Shown piece after piece: positions 48,608-57,794 of a DNA stretch of 64,000 bases. The translations under genes were made by a program, and so were the position numbers. Position 1 is the stretch's first letter. Each line of letters opens with the position of its first letter. The notes under the pieces were generated by a model. That model ran no database searches, was not told the DNA's origin, and saw only the letters and a list, made by a program, of their open reading frames with translations. The stretch comes from Clostridia bacterium (GTDB taxonomy: Bacteria > Bacillota > Clostridia > Christensenellales > Aristaeellaceae): positions 1 through 64,000 of the forward strand of contig JAFZPV010000038.1 of assembly GCA_017552535.1 (NCBI GenBank), in the 5' to 3' direction.

Positions 48608-49882
48608 ATGATCGGCAAAAGCGTTTATGCGGCCGCACCCGAAGGCCTTTCTGACGGGCAGATCCGCAAAGAGCTTGAACACTCGCTGTCGGACGTGCGG
48701 GCGCAGCTCAAAAAGGTATTGATCCTGCCCCCGGACTACACGCGCTTCCATTCCAACGCCGGGCGCATCACGCAGCTTCTGTACGAGATGCTGAAGGACG
48801 ACTGCCAGGTGGACATCATGCCGGCTCTGGGGACCCACGTTCCCGTGAGCGAGAGCGAGTGGAACCACATGTTTGCCGGCATTCCGTACGAAAAGATGAT
48901 CGTGCACTCCTGGCGCAGCGACGTGACCAAAGTGGGCGTCGTTCCCGCCCAGTTTGTAAGCGAAGTGTCCGAAGGACTCGTGAATGATCCCATCGATGTG
49001 GAGGTCAACAAGAGGCTTCTCGATCCTTCCTACGATCTGATCCTGTCCGTCGGCCAAGTGGTGCCCCATGAAGTGGTAGGCATGGCAAACCGCAACAAGA
49101 ACATCTTCGTAGGCTGCGGCGGCTCTTCCATGATCAACTCTTCGCACATGTTGGGCGCGTTCTACGGGCTCGAGCGCGTGATGGGCAAGGACCATACCCC
49201 GGTTCGGAGGGTGTTCGACTACGCGGAAGAGCATTTCCTGATGCACATACCGCTGTGCTACATCCTGACCGTAACGGACGCACCGGGCGGCGTGATCCGC
49301 ACCCACGGCCTGTTCATCGGCAGGGAAAGGGAGTATTTCGAGCAGGCGGTTGCCCTTGCGCAGAAAAAGAACCTGAATCTTGTGGACAAGACCTTCAAAA
49401 AAGTCGTGGTGCTGCTGGACGAAAACGAATTCAAATCCACCTGGCTGGGCAATAAGAGCGTGTACCGCACGCGCATGGCCATCAGCGACGGGGGCGAGCT
49501 GATCGTTCTGGCGCCCGGTGTAAACAAGTTCGGCGAGGACGCGTCCATCGACAAGCTGATCCGCAAATATGGCTACTGCGGGCGCGAAAACGTGCTCAGG
49601 CTCGTAAAGGAGTGCGACGACCTGAAAGGCAACCTTTCCGCCGCTGCGCACCTGATCCACGGCTCCGGCGACGGACGTTTCTCCATCACCTACTGCACCA
49701 GACACCTCACGAAAGAAGAAGTAGAAGGCGTATGCTACGGCTACATGCCTTACGACGAAGCCGTAAAGCTGTACGACCCCAAGACCCTCAAAGACGGCTG
49801 GAACACCCTTGCAAACGGTGAGGAGATCTATTACATCTCCAACCCGGCCCTGGGCCTCTGGGCAGACAGAAAGAAGTTCTGA
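48608..49882 (+). CDS. LarA-family (nickel-pincer) racemase/epimerase homologue
   Basis: A 424-residue protein of the lactate racemase (LarA, DUF2088) superfamily. PPDYTRFHSNAG is the D-x-T-R substrate loop. PALGTHVPVSESEW, with its His, and SVGQVVPHEVVGMANRNKNI, with the second His, are the catalytic and cofactor-binding stretches. LarA relatives include racemases of hydroxy acids and a D-gluconate 2-epimerase, as I recall from the literature. Placement after a KDG-kinase-like gene and gnd suggests a sugar-acid substrate. The pincer cofactor makers LarB, LarC and LarE are not in the window. Confidence 0.86.
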   Translation: MIGKSVYAAAPEGLSDGQIRKELEHSLSDVRAQLKKVLILPPDYTRFHSNAGRITQLLYEMLKDDCQVDIMPALGTHVPVSESEWNHMFAGIPYEKMIVHSWRSDVTKVGVVPAQFVSEVSEGLVNDPIDVEVNKRLLDPSYDLILSVGQVVPHEVVGMANRNKNIFVGCGGSSMINSSHMLGAFYGLERVMGKDHTPVRRVFDYAEEHFLMHIPLCYILTVTDAPGGVIRTHGLFIGREREYFEQAVALAQKKNLNLVDKTFKKVVVLLDENEFKSTWLGNKSVYRTRMAISDGGELIVLAPGVNKFGEDASIDKLIRKYGYCGRENVLRLVKECDDLKGNLSAAAHLIHGSGDGRFSITYCTRHLTKEEVEGVCYGYMPYDEAVKLYDPKTLKDGWNTLANGEEIYYISNPALGLWADRKKF

Positions 49883-49903
49883 CAGGTATCAAGATAGACA
49901 GAT

Positions 49904-49962
49904 CTGTTGCACAACTCTACACCGGAAATGAAAAAGATTTCATTTCCGGTGTTATTGTTTTG
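49904..49962 (+). repeat. Dispersed hairpin repeat, copy B
   Basis: CTGTTGCACA (49904-49913), 10 bases, then a 15-bp perfect stem ACACCGGAAATGAAA/TTTCATTTCCGGTGT (49919-49933, 49938-49952), then TTATTGTTTTGG. Same frame and spacing as copy A (36743-36803), with the lower stem changed on both sides (ACACC/GGTGT). It probably also terminates the LarA-like gene. Confidence 0.72.
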
Positions 49963-49978
49963 GATGAAAGTGGAATTG

Positions 49979-50593
49979 TCAATCCGGTTTGAATCCCGCG
50001 TTTATGTAGGCCGCAAGCATATCGCTGATGCGGGCGTTTTTGCCGCCGCGGGCCACGATGATGTCGGCGTAGTTCACGTAGGCGCGGATGTATTTTTCGT
50101 ACATGGGCTTTACGGTATTTAAGTACTGCTGCTCAATGCCCTCGATGTCCCTTCCCCGCTCGACGATGTCGCGCTTGATACGCCTGAGCAGGCAGATGTC
50201 CGGGTCGACGGAGATATACAGCTTAAAGTCCATCAGGTCGCGAAGGCGTTCGTCGTGAAAAACGTGTATGCCCTCGATGATCACCGTATCCGGCGGATCG
50301 ATCTTCTCGTCCGGTATGTCGGCGCGGCAGTGATGCGCGTAATCGTATGCTTTCCGGGTGATGGGTTTCCCGCTCTTCAGGCACTGGATATCGTAAAGCA
50401 GCTCGTCGTGTTCGAATACGTCCGGCTCGTCGTAATTAATCTTCACGCGCTCTTCAAACGGGAGATACGCGTGGTCGCGGTAATACGCGTCCTGATTGAG
50501 CATCAGGGTATTGCCTTTGAGTTTTTGCTGCAGTTCCTTGGCGAGCGTGGATTTCCCGCTGCCGCTGGCGCCGCATATGCCGATGATCAGCAT
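49979..50593 (-). CDS. udk: Uridine kinase
   Basis: A 204-residue P-loop kinase that phosphorylates uridine and cytidine in pyrimidine salvage. Walker A GICGASGSGKST, NQDAYYRDHAYLPFEERVKI as the substrate lid, YDYAHHCRAD, and VIIEGIHVF as Walker B. The length is normal. It overlaps the recN stop by 7 bases. In spore-forming Clostridia this position after recN is often taken by spoIVB. Confidence 0.94.
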   Translation of the reverse strand: MLIIGICGASGSGKSTLAKELQQKLKGNTLMLNQDAYYRDHAYLPFEERVKINYDEPDVFEHDELLYDIQCLKSGKPITRKAYDYAHHCRADIPDEKIDPPDTVIIEGIHVFHDERLRDLMDFKLYISVDPDICLLRRIKRDIVERGRDIEGIEQQYLNTVKPMYEKYIRAYVNYADIIVARGGKNARISDMLAAYINAGFKPD

Positions 50594-52299
50594 TCCTTTT
50601 TCCCCCTCAGTTCCGTTTTGCGCGCCCGGGCGCCTGAAAGCATGCTCCTGGCGTGCTCGGTGCCGCTCAGATCTTTTTCCGCTCCGCCCACGAGACGGGC
50701 GATCTCGCTTAAGCGCCCTTCCTCGTCAAGCTTTTTCACTGTGGATACGGTGCGCTCCCCTTCCACGCGCTTTTCCACCGCGAACTGCGTGTCCGCAAGT
50801 GCGGCGATCTGCGCCAGGTGCGTGACGCATATCACCTGCTTTTCCGCGCCCAGCAGCGCCATTTTTTCACCTACGGTCTGCGCCATACGGCCTGAAATGC
50901 CGGTGTCGATCTCATCGAATATCATGGTTTCGATGCCGTCGTTTTCGGCCAGGATCACCTTGAGCGCCAGCATGAAGCGGGAAATCTCGCCGCCGGAGGC
51001 GATCTCCGTAAGCGGGCGCAGAGGCTCGCCGGGATTTGGCGAGATCATGAACTCCACGTCCTCCGCGCCGTCTTCACGCACTTCCTTAAGCGGTGTGAAC
51101 CGGACCTCGAAGCGCGTGCGCTCCATGCCCAGATCCTTCAGCTGCTCCGTGACCGCCCGGCAAAGACCATCCGCCGCTTTTCGCCGAAGGCCGGAAAGCT
51201 CATTGCTAACTGAGAGCAGTTCTTTTTTGCATTCACCACATATCTTTTCAGCTTCTTCGCGCCTTTCGTCGATTCGGTTCAGGCTGTCCAGTTCCGCTTT
51301 TGCTTTATTGCCGTACTCGATCACGTCTTTCAGTTCCGGCCCGTATTTCCGCTCAAGCTTTTTGATCAAATCCAGTCGGTCCTGCACGCGCTCGGCCTCC
51401 TGCGGGTCGAAGGAAAGCTCTTCGTATATGCTCTGAACCTCATAGCCCACGTCCTTCACCACGTACAAAAGTTCCTCGAGCCTGCCCTGAAGGTCCGCAT
51501 ATGCCTGATCGAGATTGGCTATGCCTGCAACAGCATCCGCGGCGCGCTTGATGCTTTCCTGCGCGCTCAGGCTCTTGCCGCCCAGATACAGCCGTTCATA
51601 GGCGACGCGCATGGACTGCGAGAGCTTTTCGGAGTTTTCGAACAGAGTGCTTTTGCGCTTTAGTTCTTCTTCTTCGCCTTCCTTCAGCTTTGCGGCGCTG
51701 ATCTCCTTCACCTGCATGCTGAGCAGGTCAGACTTTTGATTGAGGAGCCTTTCGTCCTGGCTTAACTGTTCCAGTTCCCGGCACGCGTTTTTGTATAAAG
51801 CGTATGCTTCACCGACTTCTGCGTGCTTTTTTTCGATCGTCTCTCCGCCGAAACCATCCAGGTACGCCCGGTGGAAAGCCGGGTCCATGAGCTTTTGATG
51901 TTCCTGCTGGCCGTGCAGATCCACGAGCAGCGAAGAAAAGGCCTTCAGCGTGCCAAGCGGCGTCACGCAGCCGTTTATGCGGCAAATGCCCCGACCGCTA
52001 ACGCTGATCTCCCGGCTGATCTCCGCGTATCCGTCGTCGTAGTCGATCTGCATTTCGTCCAGAAATGCTTTGGCCTGCGGGCAGTCTCCGATATCGAACA
52101 GGGCCCGCACATGACCTTTTTCTTCTCCGGTACGAACCATCTCGCGGCCGCCCCTCTGGCCGAGAGCCAGATTCATGCAGTCCACCACGATGGACTTGCC
52201 TGTACCCGTCTCGCCGGTTAACGCATTCAGCCCCCGCGTAAATTCTATGCGGAGGCTGTTGATCAGAGCGATGCTTTGTATATTCAGTTCTTTGAGCAT
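50587..52299 (-). CDS. recN: DNA repair protein RecN
   Basis: A 570-residue SMC-like ATPase that gathers broken DNA ends. N-terminal NALTGETGTGKSIVVDCMNL is Walker A. Long coiled coils span about 150-370, with hinge-like breaks. The C-terminal EIASGGEISRFMLALKVIL is the ABC signature and MIFDEIDTGISGRMAQ is Walker B. It follows argR by one base, the standard Firmicutes pair. Confidence 0.96.
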   Translation of the reverse strand: MLKELNIQSIALINSLRIEFTRGLNALTGETGTGKSIVVDCMNLALGQRGGREMVRTGEEKGHVRALFDIGDCPQAKAFLDEMQIDYDDGYAEISREISVSGRGICRINGCVTPLGTLKAFSSLLVDLHGQQEHQKLMDPAFHRAYLDGFGGETIEKKHAEVGEAYALYKNACRELEQLSQDERLLNQKSDLLSMQVKEISAAKLKEGEEEELKRKSTLFENSEKLSQSMRVAYERLYLGGKSLSAQESIKRAADAVAGIANLDQAYADLQGRLEELLYVVKDVGYEVQSIYEELSFDPQEAERVQDRLDLIKKLERKYGPELKDVIEYGNKAKAELDSLNRIDERREEAEKICGECKKELLSVSNELSGLRRKAADGLCRAVTEQLKDLGMERTRFEVRFTPLKEVREDGAEDVEFMISPNPGEPLRPLTEIASGGEISRFMLALKVILAENDGIETMIFDEIDTGISGRMAQTVGEKMALLGAEKQVICVTHLAQIAALADTQFAVEKRVEGERTVSTVKKLDEEGRLSEIARLVGGAEKDLSGTEHARSMLSGARARKTELRGKKEC

Positions 52300-52300
52300 T

Positions 52301-52783
52301 TTATGCTTTCTTTCCGATCATCGCTTCAAAGCGGGCGATGACCTCGTCTACGTCCTCTATGTTCTGTATAATCGCAAGCACGGTGTTGTCTCCCGCTATG
52401 GTGCCCACGATCTCCGGCCACTTGAGGTTATCGATGAATTCCGCCGCTGTCTGCGCGGCAGCCGTATTGGTTTTGCATACGATGAGGTTGCCCGCACCGG
52501 CGATGGAGCGCACGGACTGGGCGAAAAAGCGCATCATATGGTCTGTCCCGGCCATGCCGTCATCAGAGCCGTCCGCAGATTCTGCCTTATCGGCCTGTGC
52601 GTATTTATACGCGCCGTTCTCCGTAAGCACTTTAACGAGGCGAAGCTCCTTGATGTCTCTGGAGACCGTGGCCTGGGTGACCTTTACGCCGCTTTGTTCC
52701 AGTGCCTGGGCGAGGCTTTCCTGGGTCTCGATATCCTGCGAAGCGATGATCTCAAGGATGAGTGCGTGCCGTTTGCTCTTCAT
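52301..52783 (-). CDS. argR: Arginine repressor ArgR
   Basis: A 160-residue regulator. The N-terminal winged helix (1-70) has QATVSRDIKELRLVKV. The C-terminal hexamerisation and arginine-binding domain has GTIAGDNTVLAII with the G-x-x-A-G-D-D/N-T loop. A linker of about 15 acidic residues separates the two. The ATG at 52783 has GGAGG 5 bases upstream. A likely ARG box overlaps its own promoter, suggesting autoregulation. Confidence 0.95.
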   Translation of the reverse strand: MKSKRHALILEIIASQDIETQESLAQALEQSGVKVTQATVSRDIKELRLVKVLTENGAYKYAQADKAESADGSDDGMAGTDHMMRFFAQSVRSIAGAGNLIVCKTNTAAAQTAAEFIDNLKWPEIVGTIAGDNTVLAIIQNIEDVDEVIARFEAMIGKKA

Positions 52784-52811
52784 GTGCGCCTCCATGCATT
52801 CTTATGGTATA

Positions 52812-52843
52812 AGTATACAACATTTATGCATGAATATACAAGT
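52812..52843 (-). promoter_or_regulatory. argR promoter with an ARG-box-like operator
   Basis: On the minus strand TTGTAT (52841-52836), 18 bases, TATACT (52817-52812). On the plus strand CATGAATATACAAGT (52829-52843) resembles the Firmicutes ARG box and covers the -35 box. Confidence 0.55.
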
Positions 52844-53643
52844 CATTTGCTAAAATTAACATGGGCGCGCGTGACGGTCTGCTCTATGGTATCGTCGTCT
52901 AAATGATCACAGGAAGGATCGTTTTTCGTGTGCAGCAGGAATTCGATGTTGCCCTCCGGCCCGCGGATCGGCGAATAGTCGAGGGCTACCGTACCAATAC
53001 CGCTTTCGCGGCAGAAGGAAACGATGTCGCGTACCACGCGCAGGTGCACGCCTTCGTCCCGCACCACGCCCTTGGGCCCTACGTCCTCTTTGGGAGCTTC
53101 GAACTGTGGTTTGATGAGCGCGATGAAGTCCGCATCTGGCGCGAGTACAGAAAACACAGCGGGCAGTATGGCTTTGAGGGAGATAAAGGAAACGTCCGTC
53201 GCACCGAATTCGATGGTTTCCGGAAACATATCGGGGTGCAGGAAACGTGCGTTCGTCTTTTCCATGCATACGACGCGCGGGTCGGAACGTATCTTCCAGT
53301 CCAGCAGATTGTAGCCTACATCTACACTGTATACTTTTCGGGCGCCTCGCCGGAGCATGACATCCGTAAACCCGCCCGTGGAAGCGCCTACGTCCATGCA
53401 GACCTTGTCTGCCGCGCTGACAGAGAATACCTCAAAGGCCCGGTTCAGCTTGTGCGCGCCGCGGCTCACAAAACCGTCCATGTCGCCCTTTAAGCGCAGC
53501 TGACCCGCGTCTTCTATCTTTTCTGAGGGTTTCAGTATCTTGCGCGTACCGCAAAGCACGCGTCCCTCCATGATGATCGCCCTCGCCAAGGAAAGATCGC
53601 CGGCAAGTCCCGCCGTTACCAGCGCTTCGTCAGCTCTCGGCAT
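52843..53643 (-). CDS. tlyA: TlyA family rRNA 2'-O-methyltransferase
   Basis: A 266-residue protein. The N-terminal S4 RNA-binding domain spans about 1-60 (RAIIMEGRVLCGTRKILKPS). The FtsJ-type methyltransferase domain has VCMDVGASTGGFTDVMLRRG as the SAM loop, GATDVSFISL, and ALIKPQFEAPKE. TlyA methylates 16S C1409 and 23S C1920 in some bacteria and has been reported as a haemolysin elsewhere. Here it is in its conserved spot after dxs, which it overlaps by 14 bases. An NAD kinase gene, usually next, is absent. Confidence 0.93.
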   Translation of the reverse strand: MPRADEALVTAGLAGDLSLARAIIMEGRVLCGTRKILKPSEKIEDAGQLRLKGDMDGFVSRGAHKLNRAFEVFSVSAADKVCMDVGASTGGFTDVMLRRGARKVYSVDVGYNLLDWKIRSDPRVVCMEKTNARFLHPDMFPETIEFGATDVSFISLKAILPAVFSVLAPDADFIALIKPQFEAPKEDVGPKGVVRDEGVHLRVVRDIVSFCRESGIGTVALDYSPIRGPEGNIEFLLHTKNDPSCDHLDDDTIEQTVTRAHVNFSK

Positions 53644-55474
53644 CGCTTTTTCCTTTCCCGTTGTCCAGGAGGATCTCTTTTACGATCGTATCCCGGTCCA
53701 GGCCGCAGAAATCAAGCTGCTGGGAGATCGTACCAGAAGGAATGAATCTGTCCGGGACACATTTTACGACCACCTTTGTTTTGCCTTCACTCCTTGTTGC
53801 GATCTCTTCTCCCAGGCTGCCGGCAAGCACCGTATCTTCAAGGGTGTATATGAGCGGATAACTGTTCAGGATGCGCGAAAGCATGGTTTCATCTATTGGC
53901 TTCAAAAAGCGTGCGTTTGCCACGCCGGCGGAAACACCGTTTTCTTGAAGCGCATTCGCCGTTTCCAAAGCGATGCTCACCATGCGCCCGTATGCGATCA
54001 GGCATACGTCCGTTCCTGCGCGCTTTTCCTCCCATTCCCCGATTGAGAAAACGGTTATTTCTCCCGCCGGGAGCTTTTTAGGGTATTTGATCGCCATGGG
54101 CCGGTCATTTTTGAGGCTCAACTCCAGCATCTGCTTAAGTTCCCAGATCGAAGCAGGCGCGCAGACTGTCATACCCGGAAGCCCGCGGAGAAGACCCGTA
54201 TCGAACACGCCCTGATGGGTTTCGCCGTCAGGTCCGTTCAAGCCGCTTCTGTCGACCAGCAGCCTTACGGGAGCACGGTTGAGCGCGATATCGGTATTCA
54301 TTTGATCGTATGCCCGCTGCAGAAAGGTGGAATACAGCGCAAGATAGGGCTTTTTGCCTCCAAGAGCAAGCCCGGCAGCCATAGCAGCCGCGTGCTCCTC
54401 GGCGATGCCCACATCAAAGCATCTTTCGGGGTTTTCTTTGCAGAAAGCGTCAAGGCCTGTGCCGGAGAGCATGGCTGCAGAGATGCAAACGATATCGTTA
54501 TCTGCTTTTGCTTTTTCAAGCAGCCACTCCCCCAGCTTCGCCGCGGCGGTCTCGCCGCTTTCCTCCAAAGATGCATCCCTCGGGGAGACTGAATGGAAGC
54601 GGTCCGGGATCTCTTCGGCAGGTGCGTAGCCCTTTCCCTTCTTCGTCACCACATGGACGACCACGGGTTTATCGTATGTGAGGGCGCTTTTCATCACGCG
54701 TTCCATTTCCCGGATGTCGTGCCCATCGATGGGACCTAAGTATTCGATGTCCAAAGAATCAAAGAACAGATCGCTGACGAACAGCGTCTTCAGGCTGTCC
54801 TTAATGCGCGTGAGAAGCTTCTCGGTAAACCGGCTGCCCCGGGGCATACGGTTTATGAGTTTGCGCAGATATTGCTTGAACGAGCGGTACAAACTGCTCT
54901 GGCGCATATGGGTAAGGTGCTTTGAAAGCGAACCCACGTTGCGGGAGATGCTCATCTCGTTGTCGTTTAAAACGATCAGCATACGAGCCTTGCTCTGGCC
55001 CGCGTCGTTGAGGGCTTCGTAGCACATGCCGCCGGTGAGGGCACCGTCGCCGACGACGGCGGCTACCGCGTAGTCTTCGCCGCTTAAATCCCGCGCCCGG
55101 GCCATGCCCAGGGCCAGGGAAATGGCATCAGAGGCGTGGCCGGATGCTGCGTGATCGTATTCGCTTTCGCGGGGACGGGTGAATCCGCTGACCCCGCCCA
55201 TTTTGCGGAGCGTGTCAAAGCGCGCATACCGCCCGGTGAGGAGCTTGTGCGCGTAGCACTGGTGGCCAACGTCAAAGAAGATTTTGTCCTTTGGCGCGGA
55301 AAGCACGCTGTGAAGCGCGATGGTCAGTTCCACAGCGCCCAGGTTCGAGGCCAGATGGCCGCCGTTTAACAGCACGGTATCCGTGATGGTTTTGCGTATC
55401 TCCCCTGCCAGCGCCTGCTTCTGGGCAAGGCTCATGGTTTTGAGCTGTGCCGGGGACGAAATCGTTTCTAACAT
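53630..55474 (-). CDS. dxs: 1-deoxy-D-xylulose-5-phosphate synthase
   Basis: A 614-residue thiamine-diphosphate enzyme that starts the MEP pathway from pyruvate and glyceraldehyde-3-phosphate. The cofactor motif is VVGDGALTGGMCYEALNDAG. DVGHQCYAHKLLTGR and RDASLEESGETAAAKL are family segments, and DRSGLNGPDGETHQGVFD lies in the C-terminal half. The ATG at 55474 lies one base past the ispA stop (TGATATG); the frame extends upstream into ispA but would be too long. Confidence 0.97.
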   Translation of the reverse strand: MLETISSPAQLKTMSLAQKQALAGEIRKTITDTVLLNGGHLASNLGAVELTIALHSVLSAPKDKIFFDVGHQCYAHKLLTGRYARFDTLRKMGGVSGFTRPRESEYDHAASGHASDAISLALGMARARDLSGEDYAVAAVVGDGALTGGMCYEALNDAGQSKARMLIVLNDNEMSISRNVGSLSKHLTHMRQSSLYRSFKQYLRKLINRMPRGSRFTEKLLTRIKDSLKTLFVSDLFFDSLDIEYLGPIDGHDIREMERVMKSALTYDKPVVVHVVTKKGKGYAPAEEIPDRFHSVSPRDASLEESGETAAAKLGEWLLEKAKADNDIVCISAAMLSGTGLDAFCKENPERCFDVGIAEEHAAAMAAGLALGGKKPYLALYSTFLQRAYDQMNTDIALNRAPVRLLVDRSGLNGPDGETHQGVFDTGLLRGLPGMTVCAPASIWELKQMLELSLKNDRPMAIKYPKKLPAGEITVFSIGEWEEKRAGTDVCLIAYGRMVSIALETANALQENGVSAGVANARFLKPIDETMLSRILNSYPLIYTLEDTVLAGSLGEEIATRSEGKTKVVVKCVPDRFIPSGTISQQLDFCGLDRDTIVKEILLDNGKGKSDAES

Positions 55475-55475
55475 A

Positions 55476-56378
55476 TCAGTGGGTTCTTTCAAACATATCC
55501 GTTGTGAGATTTCTGAAATAATCGGCTTCTGCGCCGAAAGCGCCAAGGGCAGAAAGAGCCTGCTCTTTAAGCGCAGTGCTTCTTTTTTTCGCACCGTCCA
55601 GCGTGTATACGGACACGGCGGTCAATTTGCCTTCTTCCGCGTCCTTGCCCTTGGTTTTACCGAATTTGTCCGCTTCCGCTGTGACGTCCAGAATATCATC
55701 AGTCACCTGGAAAAGAATGCCGAAAGCTTCGGAGAACCTGGCAAGGGCGTTTATGCTGTTTTCTTCCGCATCCGCCAGGATCGCGCCAGCCGTAACAGCA
55801 CCCTTGAACATGGCCATGGTCTTTCCCTCGTGGATATACGAAAGCAGTTTTTCGTCCTGTGTACCGATGTTTTCCGCGTACAGGTCTGCCACCTGGCCGG
55901 CGATCATGCCCGTTACACCCGCGCCGGAAGCGATCGCGCACATGGCTTTTGCGTTTCTGAGGGCTGTTTTCTGATCTGAGACCGTGCGGGCGAGCATCAC
56001 TTCGAACGCGTAGTTCAAAAGCCCGTCGCCAGCCAGGATCGCCTGTCCTTCTCCGTAGACCACATGGTTTGTGGGACGGCCCCGCCGGAGCGTGTCGTTG
56101 TCCATGCCTGGCAAGTCGTCGTGGATCAGGGAGTAGGTATGGATCATCTCGATGGCGCACGCGAAATCCAGCGCTTCGCATACGTCTCCGCCCAGCATCT
56201 CGCAAGCCGCCAGCAGCATACATGGACGCAGGCGCTTTCCCCCGGCCATGAGGCTGTAGCGCATGGAGGCTGAGAGGAGCCGCGGCATACGGCCCGATTC
56301 GAATTCATCTTCCGCTTCCGGCAAAAGCTCACGTAAGCGCTTCTCCACAAGCGCTTTATATTCTTCATGCGTACGCAT
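55476..56378 (-). CDS. ispA: Polyprenyl (farnesyl/geranyl) diphosphate synthase
   Basis: A 300-residue trans-prenyltransferase. The first Asp-rich motif is LIHDDLPGMDNDTLRRGRPT and the second is TDDILDVTAEADKFGKTKGKD. It condenses IPP with DMAPP/GPP to make FPP, feeding undecaprenyl-phosphate and quinones. It lies one base after xseB and one before dxs, a tight operon order shared with many Firmicutes. Confidence 0.95.
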   Translation of the reverse strand: MRTHEEYKALVEKRLRELLPEAEDEFESGRMPRLLSASMRYSLMAGGKRLRPCMLLAACEMLGGDVCEALDFACAIEMIHTYSLIHDDLPGMDNDTLRRGRPTNHVVYGEGQAILAGDGLLNYAFEVMLARTVSDQKTALRNAKAMCAIASGAGVTGMIAGQVADLYAENIGTQDEKLLSYIHEGKTMAMFKGAVTAGAILADAEENSINALARFSEAFGILFQVTDDILDVTAEADKFGKTKGKDAEEGKLTAVSVYTLDGAKKRSTALKEQALSALGAFGAEADYFRNLTTDMFERTH

Positions 56379-56379
56379 C

Positions 56380-56583
56380 TTAGCCTTCCTCCGCGTTTTC
56401 CTTTGTGAGTTCTTCGATCCTGGCGTCGCCTTCGTCCAGGATCGCCTTCAGGCGGCGGTAAAGCTTTACGCCTTTCTGGTATGCCTTGAAGGATTCGTCC
56501 AGCGTGATCTCACCGTTTTCCAGGGATTCCACGATCTGTTCAAGCTGGCTGAGGCCCTCTTCGTAACTCATTTTGTCGCTCAT
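56380..56583 (-). CDS. xseB: Exodeoxyribonuclease VII small subunit
   Basis: A 67-residue helical hairpin protein. YEEGLSQLEQIVESLENGEI followed by LDESFKAYQKGVKLYRRLKA is the family consensus. Several copies bind each large subunit. It overlaps xseA by 4 bases. Confidence 0.96.
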   Translation of the reverse strand: MSDKMSYEEGLSQLEQIVESLENGEITLDESFKAYQKGVKLYRRLKAILDEGDARIEELTKENAEEG

Positions 56584-57794
56584 GATCTTTTCCTCCGAAC
56601 CGCTTTGACGCCAGCGTCGAATTCTCCGCCCAGCATCTCCACGCTCACCAGGTCGTATGTGTTTATATCCTTGATGGAACTGACAATCCTTCCGTCAAGC
56701 CGTACGCAGGCATAGCCGCGCTTTTTGATGTTGTCGGGATCGAGGGAGCGCAGCACGCGCATGATGCCTTCTGTTTTGATCCGCTCATCGCTCAAGCGTT
56801 TTTTAACGGCACCGTCCAGGCGCGCTTTCTGGTTGGCAAGAGTTTCGTTTCTCTGCAGGATGAACGTCTCTCTGGGTGCCGAGAAGGCCCGGCAGCGCAT
56901 CAGTGCCTGCAGGCGGAGCCTTCTCTTTTCCTGCGCGCTTTTCACAGACTGATCGAGCCTTGTGCGCAGGCTCCTCAGCTGCGCCTCCAGCTCATGTACA
57001 TCTGCAACGGCAAGCTCGGCTGCGTTGGAAGGTGTGGCAGCCCGCAGATCCGCCGCAAAATCAGCGATGGTGAAATCCGTCTCGTGGCCGACACAGGATA
57101 TTACGGGCGTACGGCAGCGGTAAATCGCACGGGCGACAGCTTCCTCGTTAAAGGCCCAAAGGTCCTCCATGCTTCCGCCGCCGCGGCCCACCAGGATCAC
57201 TTCGGCTCGGCCATCCTTGTCAAGGGCCTCAACGGAGCGGGCGATCTCGAATTCAGCTCCCCTGCCCTGTACGGCGCAGGGAGCCAGGATGATGTTCACG
57301 CGGGGATTGCGCGCATGCGCGACTTTGATGATATCCCTTACCGCCGCGCCGCTCAATGAAGTGGCAACGCCGATGGTGGAGACCTTCAGCGGTATCGGCT
57401 TTTTGGCGCTCTGATCGAAAAGGCCTTCCAACTGCAGGCGCATTTTCAGTTCCTCAAAGCGCCTGAAAAGGTCTCCCTGGCCGTCCTGCGTCATGCTGTC
57501 TACCATCAGCTGGTATTTGCCCCCGGCCACGTACAGGCTCACCTGGCCTTTCGCGGTGACCTTTGTGCCCGTTTTCGGCAGGAACCTCAGCAGCGAAACG
57601 TTGGCGCGCCACATGGTGCAGCTGATCACGGCGCCTTCGTCTTTGAGCGTGAAATAGGCATGGCCGGAGCCTGCCTGTACCCTGTACTCGCCGATCTCGC
57701 CGCGCACCTGTATGCGCTTGAGCATCGGGTCCATGTTCAGCTTGCCGCGTACGTATTCGTTGAGCTCGGTTACGCTTACGGTGAGTTCAGACAT
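56580..57794 (-). CDS. xseA: Exodeoxyribonuclease VII large subunit
   Basis: A 404-residue nuclease subunit that degrades single-stranded DNA. The N-terminal OB domain (1-100; IQVRGEIGEYRVQAGSGHAY) is followed by a catalytic domain with VILVGRGGGSMEDLWAFNEE and ISCVGHETDFTIADFAADLR, containing the conserved D-x-R-A-x-T-P-S-N-A-A-E segment. A coiled coil spans about 250-340. It overlaps the FolD coding end by 8 bases. Confidence 0.96.
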   Translation of the reverse strand: MSELTVSVTELNEYVRGKLNMDPMLKRIQVRGEIGEYRVQAGSGHAYFTLKDEGAVISCTMWRANVSLLRFLPKTGTKVTAKGQVSLYVAGGKYQLMVDSMTQDGQGDLFRRFEELKMRLQLEGLFDQSAKKPIPLKVSTIGVATSLSGAAVRDIIKVAHARNPRVNIILAPCAVQGRGAEFEIARSVEALDKDGRAEVILVGRGGGSMEDLWAFNEEAVARAIYRCRTPVISCVGHETDFTIADFAADLRAATPSNAAELAVADVHELEAQLRSLRTRLDQSVKSAQEKRRLRLQALMRCRAFSAPRETFILQRNETLANQKARLDGAVKKRLSDERIKTEGIMRVLRSLDPDNIKKRGYACVRLDGRIVSSIKDINTYDLVSVEMLGGEFDAGVKAVRRKRS

